Origin: Xiphydria camelus
Lineage: Eukaryota; Arthropoda; Insecta; Hymenoptera; Xiphydriidae
Assembly: GCA_963678675.1 (NCBI GenBank)
Contig: OY783196.1
Location: 12,900,263-12,964,262, forward strand
Reading direction: 5' to 3'
Length of the DNA: 64,000 bases
The notes under the pieces were generated by a model. The model was given only the letters and a program-made list of their open reading frames with translations. It was not told the origin of the DNA and made no database searches. The position numbers were made by a program, and so were the translations under genes. Each line of letters opens with the position of its first letter. Within the stretch, counting starts at the first letter, position 1. Below are positions 31,523 through 43,134 of the stretch, piece after piece.

Positions 31523-33102
31523 CAATTTTTTGGCATAGGAGCTTTACAAATGATGCAGAATTCTTCATCTTCAGAATCGGACACATTTCGAACCGTAACT
31601 GTTGGTGTAGATTTTTTAGGGCGTCCGCGCTTTGCTGTTAATGCTGCAGCTGCCTTTTCCTTCCTGTTTCCTTTTTTCTGCGACACTTGCGTTTTTTTGC
31701 TCAGATTTTTGGCGTAAATTGGCCACATTCGCTGCTGAAGTCAAAATAGTGCTGTCTATTGATTTTCGACCTCGACTGGATTTTTTCGCCGGAGTGTTAT
31801 GCTTCAAAGGACCAACCTCCTGTAATGTATGTTGAATTAGTGCAGCTGATGTGCTTGGCATCGTTGATGTGCTTGGTATTGTTGATGTGCTTGGCATCGT
31901 TGATGGGCTGGCTATTTCCAATCTTGTTGCTATGGCATCGGCATTAACAGAAGCCTGATCCTCCCCCATTAGCTCAGCTGCTTCGTAATCTATAGCAGTG
32001 AATAAATTCGGATCGAATGGATGAATACCTGTCGCACGGAATCCGGATCTAATATTCTTGGGCGTAGCACTTGCATCAAGACATTTATCAGCGATAGGCA
32101 CTATATGTTTTAGCTCCAAAGTTCTACCGATATGATTCTTCATCCAAACTTGGCACTGGTTGTAGAACATTTTCTTGAATGGGCCGAACACGCTGACATC
32201 AAGCGCCTGCAGTCTATGGGAGCAGTGAGGTGGAAAAGATAACATCTCGTTATGCCATAATCAATTGCCATTTGTATGGCCTCCAAACTGAGGTGGGAAA
32301 TGTGATTATCCAAGAGCAATAGAATTGGCAAATCTTTCGATGCATTGGCGTGTTTAATGAAATGTGCCATATATTTGACAAATTCTTGTGCCGTCATCCA
32401 ACCCGATTCGTTTGCCATCCCCATGGCGCCGGGAAGAGCATTTTCCATAAACGTTGATTGCATGTTTTTCCGCGGGAAAATATAGAATGGTGGAATGGAC
32501 TGTCCAGTCGCACTCACGGCAAATGCCATAGAGACATTTGTGCCTCTTTCGGCTGAAGTTTTCTGTCAAACTCTTCTTTCTCCTTTCGATGTGATGACTC
32601 ACACAGCTTTGGTGGATACAGTCGGGCAGCCTGTCTCATCCACATTCCAGATTCGATTCGGTTCGTAAGATATGTTTTGTTGGAACATCACATCGTCAAG
32701 GTTAGCGAAGAATGCATCAACGCTGGTTTTGGAGAAGGCCTTGGTACGATTTGCGCTGATCTACTCTGATGTTCGGAGAGATAAATTTGGATGCCGATGC
32801 ATAAATCCATTGTACCAGTTCCACGACGCTTTGCCGTGAGTGTCCCACTCCACTGGATATTCATTGCCACACTTCTTCGCAAACTTGTAGGCCAATTTTG
32901 AGAACTCACAGACGGTCAATCCGTAGTATATTTTGCTGGCACGACGGAGATATTGCGCCAACTCTTCTTCTTGTTCTGCGCTAAAGATCTTTTTTCCACC
33001 AGTTTTGTTGAGTAGCTTGGAAGCGAACTTGACTAGTTTTTCGTTCGAAGTGGTTGTGGGATCTACGTTTGCCATTTTCAACTTTGAAATATAGCGCGCC
33101 AA
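31523..33102 (-). pseudogene. Pogo-type transposase, decayed
   Basis: The first frame (33102-32761) is the DNA-binding part, with FSAEQEEELAQYLRRASKIYYGL and a Trp-Asn-Trp turn (SWNWYNGFMHRHPNLSL), as in CENP-B/Tc5-type HTH domains. A TAG at 32761 interrupts it. The DDE nuclease follows in pieces: NVDETG (first Asp, about 32631-32648), a stop near 32600, AFAVSATGQSIPPFYIFPRK, LLLLDNHISHLS (second Asp, about 32310) and, after a frameshift near 32250, SHRLQALDVSVFGPFKK (third Asp). The C-terminal tail has a short Pro-Ser-Thr repeat, a GRPKK hook and CIICKAPMPK. All three acids are still visible but at least two stops and two frameshifts make it inactive. Confidence 0.85.
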
Positions 33103-33629
33103 TTTTGTCTTATCGATATTATATACTCTACCCCAACGGACCGTAGCGTCTTTTTCTCGATTGTAACATCTTTGACGGCAGCCACAAAGACATTAGCATC
33201 AATCGCTGGTTTGCAAGTCTGACTGTATTTATGACGCACTATGATGACTAAAAAATTGTGGAGAGGTACTTTTTTAGGTACACTCACACAATAAATCACA
33301 CTCACGATTTATAAAAAATCGCTAACTTTATTTTAATAAAACTTACAAATACACGAAAAGGAACGTCACAAAGTAACGCGCGCGATTGATGATAGAAGAC
33401 TGACTCGCATTAGCGGCGCAATTATATTTATATCCACTGGCTAGGAAAGTTCTAGACCGTTCCGGGTGCTCCCCGGGTTCTTAGAAACTCTACTAGTTTC
33501 CAGAAAGTTCCAAGGCGTTCGATTTTTTTCTTTTTGTTCACACTGCTTACAATTTGCTATAAATCGATGTTATTGCTACTGTTTGAACACGTTTAGGAAT
33601 TTTTAATGGTGAACTTACATTTTTACATA

Positions 33630-33780
33630 CAATCCGTCCCTTTCAATACACGCCAGCGTAGCGGGTTGCATATCGGTTGACGCCTCCGATCCGCTGCAGG
33701 GGCCATGCGCCTGTGTCCGGCGCCAGGCGGATACCGATATGCAACCCGCGACGCTGGCGTGTATTGAAAGGGACGGATTG
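33630..33780. mobile_element. 151-bp TA-flanked hairpin MITE
   Basis: CAATCCGTCCCTTTCAATAC at the left end is matched exactly by the inverse at the right end, with TA on both sides (33628-33629, 33781-33782). Arms of about 60 bp include ACGCCAGCGT and GGGTTGCATATCGGT. Sits in the non-coding right half of the pogo element. Confidence 0.8.
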
Positions 33781-34439
33781 TATACTAATAAATAAGTTTT
33801 ACGTGCGACTCGCTACAAAATAAAGAAAAAATTTAAAGAAGTACGATTTTTAGTAAATGGCTTTTAGAAATAGCGTGTCTCACAACCCCCCGAAAATGTT
33901 GTCTTACGACCCCCCAAGTTCAATATTTTTAAAATAACCACCGCTTCATGGACACATAAAATGTTTATCCAAAATTCTTTTTGTGTGTCAAAAGGCTACT
34001 CACCAAGGAATGATTTATATCTACCGTATGTCCAATGGCTAGTCGAGCAGGTGCAGCGACCTGAATTTTTCTGAAATTTGACTTCGGCAGTGTTTTAGTT
34101 AGAGTTGGCTTTGGAAGATGGCGCTACGTACGAGCGAAATATTTGAAATGGTAAAAGCGGGAGGTAGATAAATGCGGGAGAAGTGAAGTGTAACCTCAAA
34201 ATTGTGTATGTTGGAATAATGGTGAGTAATTGTTTGAAACGATAAGATATAATAATTCGGGTTTCTTTTAGATGTTCAACCAAATAACACGACTGATATT
34301 TAATTGCAGAGAGAAACTGATGCGACTGGCAGTCGTGGAGGAAGGGGCTACCGTCAACGTGGTCCTCGCCAGAGTGGTCGAGCTCTGCCTTTTCGACGAA
34401 AGGTGTAATTGAAATGAAATTAAAGTCTGAGTCAAGGTG

Positions 34440-35130
34440 AAAATTGGAAGACATGGAAAGAAAACGCGGTAGAGTCGCCGACAGAAGGAGTGAGTAAAGT
34501 GCGAAAGAAAAGTGCAGTGACGCCGAAAAACCATGTGGAAGACAGTGACGAACAGCAGCAGCAGCTGGTCGACACTGCTCAACTCCGCACCAGCTCCTGA
34601 ATGATATCTCGCCGATCGCGATACGCGGCCGCTCCGATGGACAACGATTCCAGACATTCGAGTCGTAGTAGCAGCAAGGACAGCAGCAGCAGCAGCAGCG
34701 TCAACGGCAGGGGCACTCTTATAAAGCGAAGGCAGTCCAAGACCGACTCGAATAGCTGTAAGAGAAAGACGCATCGGCGGAAACATGAAATATCGAAGCA
34801 AGACTTGCAATGAGAGTGTGGTAAAAGGAAGAAAAAAATGACAGAGACGAGGCGATGAGACAGAGGAGGAAGTCGTCACCACGAAGGGTTCCTGAAACGG
34901 TACCTGTACTAGCAACGTGTGAAGAGTTCAAGAGAACGGGCCATCTACACCGAGTCGCAAATCATGCAGAGTTCCTGTGACACCCGACAGCGGCATCACG
35001 TCAGGAGTATGAACGGTGGAGATGAACGGGAGCCTCGCTGAAAAAGGAAGGAGCAGTGTTGGCGATGGCGGTGACAGCCCGGATCATGAACAAAGGCTGA
35101 AGAACCTTGAGCGTTTTGGATAAAAAGTGG
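34440..35130 (+). pseudogene. Coding-like Ser/Arg/Gln-rich sequence in left arm
   Basis: On the plus strand, a frame from about 34453 reads VRKKSAVTPKNHVEDSDEQQ, hits TGA at 34598-34600, and continues in the same frame with MISRRSRYAAAPMDNDSRHS, a run of Ser and GTLIKRRQSKTDSNSCKRK up to a stop at 34811. Other frames downstream give SSVGDGGDSPDHEQRLKNLE. Homopolymer runs encoded by CAG/AGC, and acidic/basic low-complexity composition, are typical of insect nuclear regulatory proteins. I infer a captured host-gene fragment, now broken. The mirror copy lies on the minus strand at about 36360-37046. The source gene is not recognised. Confidence 0.45.
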
Positions 35131-36359
35131 ACGTGACTCGAAGCAGTTATCGTAATCGATTTACGCCGACACTGGTGCCGTAGCCAATCTCGATCACAAT
35201 GGATTCTTCCAACTAGAGGCGGTTTCTATATCACTCGTCGCCGTTGATCCTTTCCCTCTTAATCCTTGTACATAATGCATCTGTTAATATGAAGTTTGAT
35301 CCGAAACCCTTCCATCCTTCCTATTGTAACACTCTCGTAACAATACGGTCCGATTATTTTATATTCGTAAGGTTTTATCAGCTTTACGCGTTATTCCTCA
35401 TTATTTTCGTTATTTAACCTTGCATTCATACATTATTACTGATGGATTATTAATAAATTAATTCATGAAAGTGACTCTACTGGCTTGTGCTATTTTTCGT
35501 CCGGTATTTCCTTCCGCAAGATATTTGGATAAATGTACCCCTTCGATCTTGAAGAGTTTGGTTGGAATAAGCAAGACGGATAGTGGACAGAGTTTAGGCA
35601 TTAGGAGGCATACAAGATGTCACAATCAGCGGGACAGGATTTCGTGTAATCATGATTTATTAGAATTTTTTCATTCATAAAATTAGCTCCCGCAGGGGAA
35701 ATTACATTTTGTACTGTAAACTATGAGATAGATGTATCTCATTTAGAGCTACTAATGAAGTATAAAATATCAATTGAACACAGATTTGTTGGTACAGAAA
35801 CGATTACTATCCACTTTACTTACTATAAATCATGATTACACGAAATCCTGTCCCGCTGATTGTGACATCTTGTATGCCTCCTAATGCCTAAACCCTGTCC
35901 ACTATCCGTCTTGCTTATTCCAACCAAACTCTTCAAGATCGAAGGGGTACATTTATCCAAATATCTTGCGGAAGGAAATACCGGACGAAAAATAGCACAA
36001 GCCAGTAGAGTCACTTTCATGAATTAATTTATTAATAATCCATCAGTAATAATGTATGAATGCAAGGTTAAATAACGAAAATAACGAGAAATAACGCGTA
36101 AAGCTGATAAAACCTTATGAATATAAAATAATCGGACCGTATTGTTACGAGAGTGTTACAATAGGAAGGATGGAAGGGTTTCGAATCAAACTTCATATTA
36201 ACAGATGCATTATGTACAAGGATTAAGAGGGAAAGGATCAACGGCGACGAGTGATATAGAAACCGCCTCTAGTTGGAAGAATTCATTGTGATCGAGATTG
36301 GCTACGGCACCAGTGTCGGCGTAAATCGATTACGATAACTGCTTCGAGTCACGTCCACT

Positions 36360-37046
36360 TTTTATCCAAAACGCTCAAGGTTCTTCAGCCTTTGCTCATG
36401 ATCCGGGCTGTCACCGCCATCGCCAACACTGCTCCTTCCTTTTTCAGCGAGGCTCCCGTTCTTCTCCACCGTTCATACTCCTGATGTGATGCCGCTGTCG
36501 GATGTCACAGGAACTCTGCATGATTTGCGACTGGGTGTAGATGTCCCGTTCTCTTGAACTCTTCACACGTTGCTAGTACTGGTACCGTTTCAGGAACCCT
36601 TCGTGGTGACAACTTCCTCCTTTGTCTCGTCGCCTCGTCTCTGTCATTTTTTTTCTTTCTTTTACCACACTCTCATTGCAAGTCTTGCTTCGATATTTCA
36701 TGTTTCCGCCGATGCGTCTTTCTCTTACAGCTATTTGAGTCGGTCTTGGACTGCCTTCGCTTTAAAAGAGTGCCCCTGCCGTTGACGCTGCTGCTGCTGC
36801 TGCTGTCCTTGCTGCTACTACGACTCGAATGTCTGGAATCGTTGTCCATCGGAGCGGCCGCGTATCGCGATCGGCGAGATATCATTCAGGAGCTGGTGCG
36901 GAGTTGAGCAGTGTCGACCAGCTGCTGCTGCTGTTCGTCACTGTCTTCCCATGGTTTTTCGGCGTCACTGCACTTTTCTTTCGCACTTTACTCACTCCTT
37001 CTGTCGGCGACTCTGCCGCGTTTTCTTTCCATGTCTTCCAATTTTC
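36360..37046 (-). pseudogene. Mirror copy of the coding-like sequence
   Basis: Reverse-strand counterpart of 34440-35130, with the same Ser-rich frame (36885-36673) differing by single substitutions, such as TLLKRR for TLIKRR. Long hydrophobic frames on the opposite strand are antisense shadows of the CAG/AGC runs. Confidence 0.45.
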
Positions 37047-37769
37047 ACCTTGACTCAGACTTTAATTTCATTTCAATTGCACCTTTCGTCGACGAGGCAG
37101 AGCTCGACCACTCTGGCGAGGACCACGTTGACGGTAGCCCCTTCCTCCACGACTACCAGTCGCATCAGTTTCTCTCTGCAATTAAATATCAGTCGTGTTA
37201 TTTGGTTGAACATCGAAAAGAAACCTGAATTATTATGTCTTATCGTTTCAAACAATTACTCACCATTATTCCAACATTCACAATTTTGAGGTTACACTTC
37301 ACTTCTCCCGCATTTATCTACCTCCCGCTTTTACCATTTCAAATATTTCGCTCGTACGTAGCGCCATCTTCCAAAGCCAACTCTAACTAAAATACTGCCG
37401 AAGTCAAATTTCAGAAAAATTCAGGTCGCTGCACCTGCTCGACTAGCCATTAGACATACGGTATACACTTTTGTGAACAGCTTGAAAACATGAGCGAAAA
37501 TACTGCATACACAAATGGTCGAAAAAACTTTAAAACAAAACTGAAGTTGCAATCTGAAGAGATACTAAGAATCCGTGTCAACGCGACGAGTGTCAAATGA
37601 AAATGGAGATACAGGACGAGAATGAAGTTTGACTGTCATTGGTACATGTCACACTTTTCAATTCAGTGCTGTGAGCTTGTCTCGCAACCCCCCGTGTCTC
37701 ACAACCCCCCGGTCTCCCCTACGTTTTGGTCGGTATGCTCTGTCGGTAAGTTGACAGTTCAGGGTAATC

Positions 37770-39073
37770 ATGGACAGTACGGGCGATAACGATGAGTAAA
37801 GATGCTCAGCGTGCAAAAAAGTGATAAGAAATCAGGTAGTACGATGCAACGCCTGTCCGAAGATGTTTTACCACCCAGGATGTGCGGGCAAACATCGAGT
37901 TTATGACAGGAATCAGGAATTAGTCCCATGTAAAGGTACCATGGAGAAATTCATGGCTGAAGTTTCAGAACCGGTGAAGCCCTTGATGCCAGTAGCAGGG
38001 GGGTACAGCAGAGAGAGGGTGGATTCAACTGGATCAACTAGTGGAGGCAAAATTTCGAGCGCATCAACAACTGTTGATATGAAGATAGATTGGCTGGTAA
38101 AAACAGTGAGATCAATGAGGGACGAAGTTGCGTGCAGAAATGAAGTTAAGAAAATAATCGAAGAGACAGTAGCGGGAGCAATGGAAAAGGTAAAGCAAGA
38201 AATTGAAGGATTGAAGAGGCTGATACAAGATGGAAGTATGGGCGTACCAAGCGAGGTAAAAGGGAGCTACAGTGAAGTAGTGAAAGCAAAAAAAAGGAGA
38301 ATATTATAATTATCAAACCTAACGTCGAGCAGGAGAGTGAGACCACTAAAAAGGTGATAAAAGAAAAGATAGACATAAAAAATATGGGAGTTGGAATAAC
38401 AAAACTGAAGAAAGGCAGTAAGGGAACTGTAACTTTGGGCTGTGAAACGGGAGAAGAGATGCAAGTATTGAAGATGGCAGTAAAAGACAGTATGGGTAAC
38501 AACTTCAAAGTTTCTGAGTCAACGCAATCAAGACCGAAGATAAAAATTGTCAACATGGAGGAAGAGGAATGAAAACTATCTGATGATAAGCTAGTTAACA
38601 CAATAAAAAAGCAGAACGGGATAGAAGAAATCGAAGGAAGGGAGATGAAGATTGTGAAAAGGCTAATCAAAGGAAGAGAGAAAGAGCGGGTTAGAAGAGG
38701 AACGAGTGTAGGCTCAGTAGTAGTGGAAGTGGATGAAGCAACACACGTAGAACTGCTGAACAAGGGGAAGCTCAGCGTGGGGTGGAAAAAATGTCCGGTA
38801 TACAATCACGTCAACGTTAAGCGATGCTACAAGTGCTGGGGCTACTATCATATAGCGAAAAACTGCAACAGAGAAGAATCCTGCTACAAATATGCAGGAA
38901 ATCACAGTGGTAGAGAATGTACAGCAAGGAAAAGTAAGTGTGTCAACTGTGTATTTAAAAACCAAGCATACAGTCTGAAGATCAACATCGAACATAGTGC
39001 ACTCGATCGAGAATGTGCAACATACAAGAGAGCAGTGCAAGAGGAGAAGACGAGAGCTGGATGGATGGTATAG
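37770..39073 (+). pseudogene. LINE ORF1, nucleic-acid-binding protein
   Basis: The likely start is ATG 37770; a TAA follows after nine codons and then the same frame continues with CSACKKVI, VVRCNACPKMFYHPGC, a PHD-type Cys/His pattern (about residues 12-45). A middle region rich in Lys/Glu is probably coiled coil. After breaks near 38310 and 38570 the last frame (38645-39073) has RCYKCWGYYHIAKNC, SCYKYAGNHSGREC and a third partial knuckle, the RNA-binding part. PHD plus CCHC in ORF1 is known in CR1- and Jockey-like LINEs. The second knuckle has lost a Cys (KYAG). Confidence 0.8.
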
Positions 39074-39082
39074 CAACCACAG

Positions 39083-41911
39083 ATGGAAGAGTCGATATGG
39101 TACTCAAATGCACAAAGTTTTTTAGAGCATAAGGATGAAATTCAACATGAATTGATAGTTAGAGCGAAACCTGCAATTATAGCATTATCGGAGACGCGTG
39201 TGACAGCAGAAATTGGCGATAGCGAGGTAGGTATACCGGGTTATAGTGTAATCAGATGTGACGCGGAGAATAGAAACACTCTGGGGGGGCTATGATATAC
39301 GTAAGAGAGGGAATTAAATACGAACCGTTATGAATAAAGGAAATAAAATCAAACTGTTGGAGTGTAGCAATAGAGGTCAATGATAAACTATTCAAAGGCG
39401 TGATAATGGCTGTGTACCATCCACCGAGTACGCCAGATGCGGAATTTATTAGACATCTAGAGAATTTGACTGACGAATTAACAATAAAAGGAGACTGTTT
39501 AATAATAGGCGAATTTAATATACAATACCTGTTACGGTAGATACGTTCTATAAAAAGCAATTGCTAACGGGTATGGTAAGCCTTGGGATGAAACAATATA
39601 TCGATAAACCGACAAGAATTACAAAGAACAGCCGGACATAACGGATCATGCCTGGATAAAAATAGTATTAAATAAAAATAATGTAAATAATAAATGTAGA
39701 GAATTCCTAACCAGGGATTATAGTAAAATCAAACAAGATGGATTCATAAGAACCCTGAAAGATGCTGTACATCCAAATGAGGATTTGGATCTGAATAGCA
39801 GGGCAAACATGTTTGTTGGTAGTATAGTTAATGCGCTGGACAAGTGGGCACCCAAAAGGATGTATAAGGTTCAAAGAACATGGGAGGGGAAAAATGGTAC
39901 TCAGATAATATTAGAATAATGGCAAATATAGAAGAGATAGGGCGTATGGAAAAGCAGTTTTTAACAATAAAGAGGATAGTTGGAATAAATTTAAGGTGGA
40001 AAAGAAATGCAGTGCTAAAAATAATAAGGGACAAGAAGAAGGAGTACTACGAAAGAATGATAGATTGTAATAAGAATGATCTGACAAAAATGTGGAAAAC
40101 GATGAAAGAAATAATCAAAGGGGAATTACCAGGTGCGAGAGATATGGAGGGTATAGACTTTGAGACAGTAGACGTTAAGACGGAAGGAAGCATAGCTGAT
40201 AAATTTAACGTGTTCTATGTGGAAAGTATTAGTAACATAGTGAAGTCAATAAAGAGTGATGTATCCGGTAGTCCAAATAGAAGAAAATTTTTATTGGGAG
40301 GTGGTAGAGAAAACGAAAGAGTTATGGAAGATTTTGAGAACATTGAAATAGGTGACCTTGTGAAGATTGTGAAGGGACTCCCAATGAAGAAGGGTACAGA
40401 GGAAGGAATATCGACTGAAGTATTGCAATTGGTGACCAGTGCAATAGGACAAGAATTTGTCGATTTAATAAACGGTTTGTTACGGGAGGGGTGTGTTGTC
40501 CAGAGAACTGGAAAACGGCCACTATCCTTCCGATCCCGAAGGTAGCTAATCCTAGAAAGGCAAGTGAGTTTAGACCAATCAATATGTTGCCATTATACGA
40601 GAAGGTGCTAGAATTAATAGTTAAAAGTCAAATTGATAATTTTTTGGAAATAAACAATGTCATAACAGATCATCAGTAAGGTTTTAGAAAACAGTACTCC
40701 TGTGAAACAGCGATTCAAACTGTTATTGATGAATGGAAAGTACTTATTAGTGAAAGGAAAATGGTAGGAATAATCTTCATAGATTTAAGAAGAGCATTTG
40801 AGACAGTTGATAGGGATTTATTATTAGATAAACTGTTCAAAGAAGGAATCGGAGGAAAGGTTTTAGATTGGTTTACATCGTATTTAAGTAACAGGACACA
40901 AGCAACGGACAGCAAGTCCGTATCAACGACAAATGCTCCAAAGTGATTAATACAGAATATGGAGTACCGCAAGGGTCCGTACTGGGCCCGCTATTATTTA
41001 TACTGTATATAAATGATATAATTGAAATATGCCCGGACAATTGTGTAATAAAAATGTTTGCTGATGATACATTAATATACGTTTTTGGAGAAAGTAGTGA
41101 TGAATTGGAGTTTAAAATGAACGAGGCATTAAAAATTGTAGAAGCATGGATGAACAGGAATAAATTGAAAATGAATGCGGAAAAAACTAAATTTATGGTT
41201 GTAAGTATGAGAAAAGAGATAAAAGGGAGTATTGTGCTAAAGTGTATGGATGGAGTGGAATTAAAACGAGTGGAAATTATGAAATACTTGGGGATAATTA
41301 TTGATGATAAGTTGAGATTCAATAACAACTGTGAGTATATGTTAAAGAAAATTGGTAAGAAAATAAGTTTTTTAAACCGAATTGGGCAATATGTATCGGC
41401 ATATACGCGAGGTGTGTAATTTATAAGGCAATAGTGGCACCTCACTTCGAGTATTGTGCAACATTATTAGTGGATATGGGTGAGACAGAATTGAGTAAAT
41501 TGCAGATAGCGCAAAACAGGGTAAGGAGGGTCATATTGCAATGCAGTAGGTATACGAAGGTGGATGACATGTTGCATGCGGTACAATTTATGTCGGTAAG
41601 GCAGAGGCTCCACTACAATGTATGTATATTTGTTTTTAAAGCTATTAAGAATCTATTGCCGAATGAACTGAAGGAGAAGCTTGTAGTAGTTGGATCAAAG
41701 ACTGGTAGGGTCACGCGACAAGCTGGGGATATAGCCATTAAGTTTAGGAAAACAAAAAATGCGCAAAAGAGCCGAATGCGCGGCCGGCGGCGGCGCGGTT
41801 TATAATGCGTTACCGATTGAGGTAAAAGACTCTGAGAAGCTTGACCAGTTCAAACGATTGTTAAAGGAGTTTATAATACCGGTAGTTAAGGAAAACATTA
41901 TATACACATAG
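39083..41911 (+). pseudogene. LINE ORF2, endonuclease and reverse transcriptase
   Basis: The frame opens with IWYSNAQSFLEHKDEI and IIALSETRV, the first two catalytic blocks of the APE-type endonuclease, and continues with VAIEVNDKLFKGVIMAVYHP and IIGEFNIQ after breaks. From about 40490 come WKTATILPIPKV, FRPINMLPLYEKVLE, GIIFIDLRRAFETV (first Asp), GVPQGSVLGPLLFILYIND and KMFADDTLIYV, the catalytic box (about 41055). The thumb ends SEKLDQFKRLLKEF before TAG at 41909-41911. At least six stops or shifts, including one at 40678 and one near 41790, kill the frame. Confidence 0.85.
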
Positions 41912-41973
41912 GAAATAACTTGTGATTGAATGTATAATGAATAGCTGAGAAAGCTAATAAAGACCAATCAATC

Positions 41974-42174
<201 letters not shown>

Positions 42175-42950
42175 TTGAGCGTGGTGTAACGTGCTCTTGC
42201 TTGCTGCTGCTCTTTTTGGACTCGTTTTGCTTGTTCTCGTTTGCGGGCGCTTTCTGCTTGCGAGTGTCGTGTGTGCCTTTTTGCGGGGATCTTTTCTGTT
42301 GCCTTCTCTGCTCTGGGAGAGTCCGTAATTTGGAAATATTTGAGTTGCCAGCCGAAGATCCAGTGTTGAGGTTAGTTTTGCCGTCTATTTTTCTGGCCAC
42401 TACGCATGGATTCTGCGCAGTCCTCACTCCACTGCGAAAGAATTAGACTGGAATAGTGCAGTGTTGCGACCTGGGGGCATTCCTGGGCACTGTTGACTCT
42501 CTAGCTGTGATCGGCTGGGACTACCCCTTCCCCTACCACGGTGCTACTTGTGACTGGGCGCCAATTTGAATCAGCCGTCTCCTGCGTATTTCGTCACTCT
42601 CTTGTGTACTTTTACCCAACATGGCTAGTGCGCCAAATGATGGTGATTCTGATGCATCATGCTCCTCTGCTACCTCCAACAACAGCCGGAAGCGTCACCG
42701 AGAGGATGATGATAATAAAGATCCGATCAGGAAACCTCCCAATAAATCTGGGAGAACCAAGAAAGCGACATCTGGCCCAGTCTTGGATAAGTTGATGTCA
42801 ATAGCTGCAAACCAGGAAAAGCAAAGTGCTCTTTTGCAGGAGTTGCCGGCTATTCGAGTCGCCATAGATACCATCAGTAATGACCTAGCTGCTTTAAAAG
42901 ATACTACTAGTCGTCTTTCAGTATACGATATATATATATATGTCTAAAGG
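42175..42950 (+). mobile_element. LINE 5' portion (leader and ORF1 start)
   Basis: A non-coding leader of ~445 bp begins right after the CT tract and is followed by a short ORF1 (42621-42947). After 42925 the sequence turns into TA repeats and no ORF2 follows, so the copy is 3'-incomplete or rearranged by the minisatellite block. Confidence 0.5.
42621..42947 (+). CDS. LINE ORF1-like N-terminal fragment
   Basis: A 108-residue frame starting MASAPNDGDSDASCSSATSN, then a basic stretch (SRKRHREDDD, KSGRTKKATSG) and a heptad-like segment from about residue 52 (LDKLMSIAANQEKQSALLQE; IRVAIDTISNDLAALKDTTS) that should form a coiled coil. Ser-rich N-terminus, basic patch and coiled coil are the usual beginning of LINE ORF1 proteins that trimerise and bind RNA. 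The frame is lost when a TATA microsatellite starts (42927). ATG context is fair and no upstream in-frame ATG was seen. Confidence 0.45.
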   Translation: MASAPNDGDSDASCSSATSNNSRKRHREDDDNKDPIRKPPNKSGRTKKATSGPVLDKLMSIAANQEKQSALLQELPAIRVAIDTISNDLAALKDTTSRLSVYDIYIYV

Positions 42951-43061
42951 TTACTTTGGGGACACGATATATGTTGGGTTAAATCGATGCAGGAAGGCAT
43001 TATATATATATTAGGACTACGTCGAAAAAATAATAATGATAAAATGTCAAGATATTTTGAA

Positions 43062-43112
43062 TTTTACGTATATATATATATATATATATATATATTGATA
43101 TATATATATATT
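43062..43112. repeat. TA microsatellite
   Basis: (TA)n with short interruptions, directly before the GC-rich minisatellite. Confidence 0.85.
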
Positions 43113-43134
43113 GACACGCGTGCGGGGAACGGAA

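Larger units (their letters stand above)
34024..37461. mobile_element. 3.4-kb palindromic foldback with CCGTATG ends
   Basis: TA-flanked (34022-34023, 37462-37463), starting CCGTATGTCCAATGGCTAG and ending with its inverse. The left arm (34024 to about 35660) and the right arm (about 35824 to 37461) are ~1.64-kb inverted copies differing by scattered single bases and small indels; the loop is about 165 bp. The TAGTTAGAGTTGG motif near each end is shared with the smaller CCGTATG foldbacks at 15198, 17886 and 62645. No transposase is present. The arms carry coding-like sequence (next entry). Confidence 0.9.
31035..37719 (-). mobile_element. Pogo-like transposon carrying nested insertions
   Basis: Ends GGGGAGACCGGGGGG (31035) and CCCCCCGGTCTCCCC (to 37719) are flanked by TA (31033-31034, 37720-37721). 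The transposase pseudogene lies on the minus strand near the left end. A 151-bp hairpin (33630) and a 3.4-kb palindrome (34024) are inserted in the right half. Without them the element is about 3.1 kb, normal for pogo/Tigger relatives. The words GTCTCACAACCCCCC repeat near both ends. Confidence 0.85.
37722..41965 (+). mobile_element. Jockey/CR1-group LINE, nearly full length
   Basis: Plus-strand LINE with ORF1 (PHD-like finger and CCHC knuckles), ORF2 (endonuclease and reverse transcriptase) and a 3' end of the form AATAAAGACC(AATC)n running into a ~190-bp CT microsatellite. Both ORFs carry stops and frameshifts. Its 5' end abuts the pogo element, and its leader probably continues at 30765-31034. 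It shares the tail style with the copies ending at 45066 and 46711. Confidence 0.85.

Noticed and set aside
36554..36907. Leu-rich, membrane-protein-like open frames in the right arm of the large palindrome
   Set aside because: They are antisense to the CAG/AGC-encoded Ser/Gln runs and recur mirrored in the left arm; hydrophobicity follows from the complement of those triplets.
38146..38805. A 219-codon Ser/Phe-rich minus-strand frame
   Set aside because: Antisense shadow of the Lys/Glu-rich LINE ORF1.
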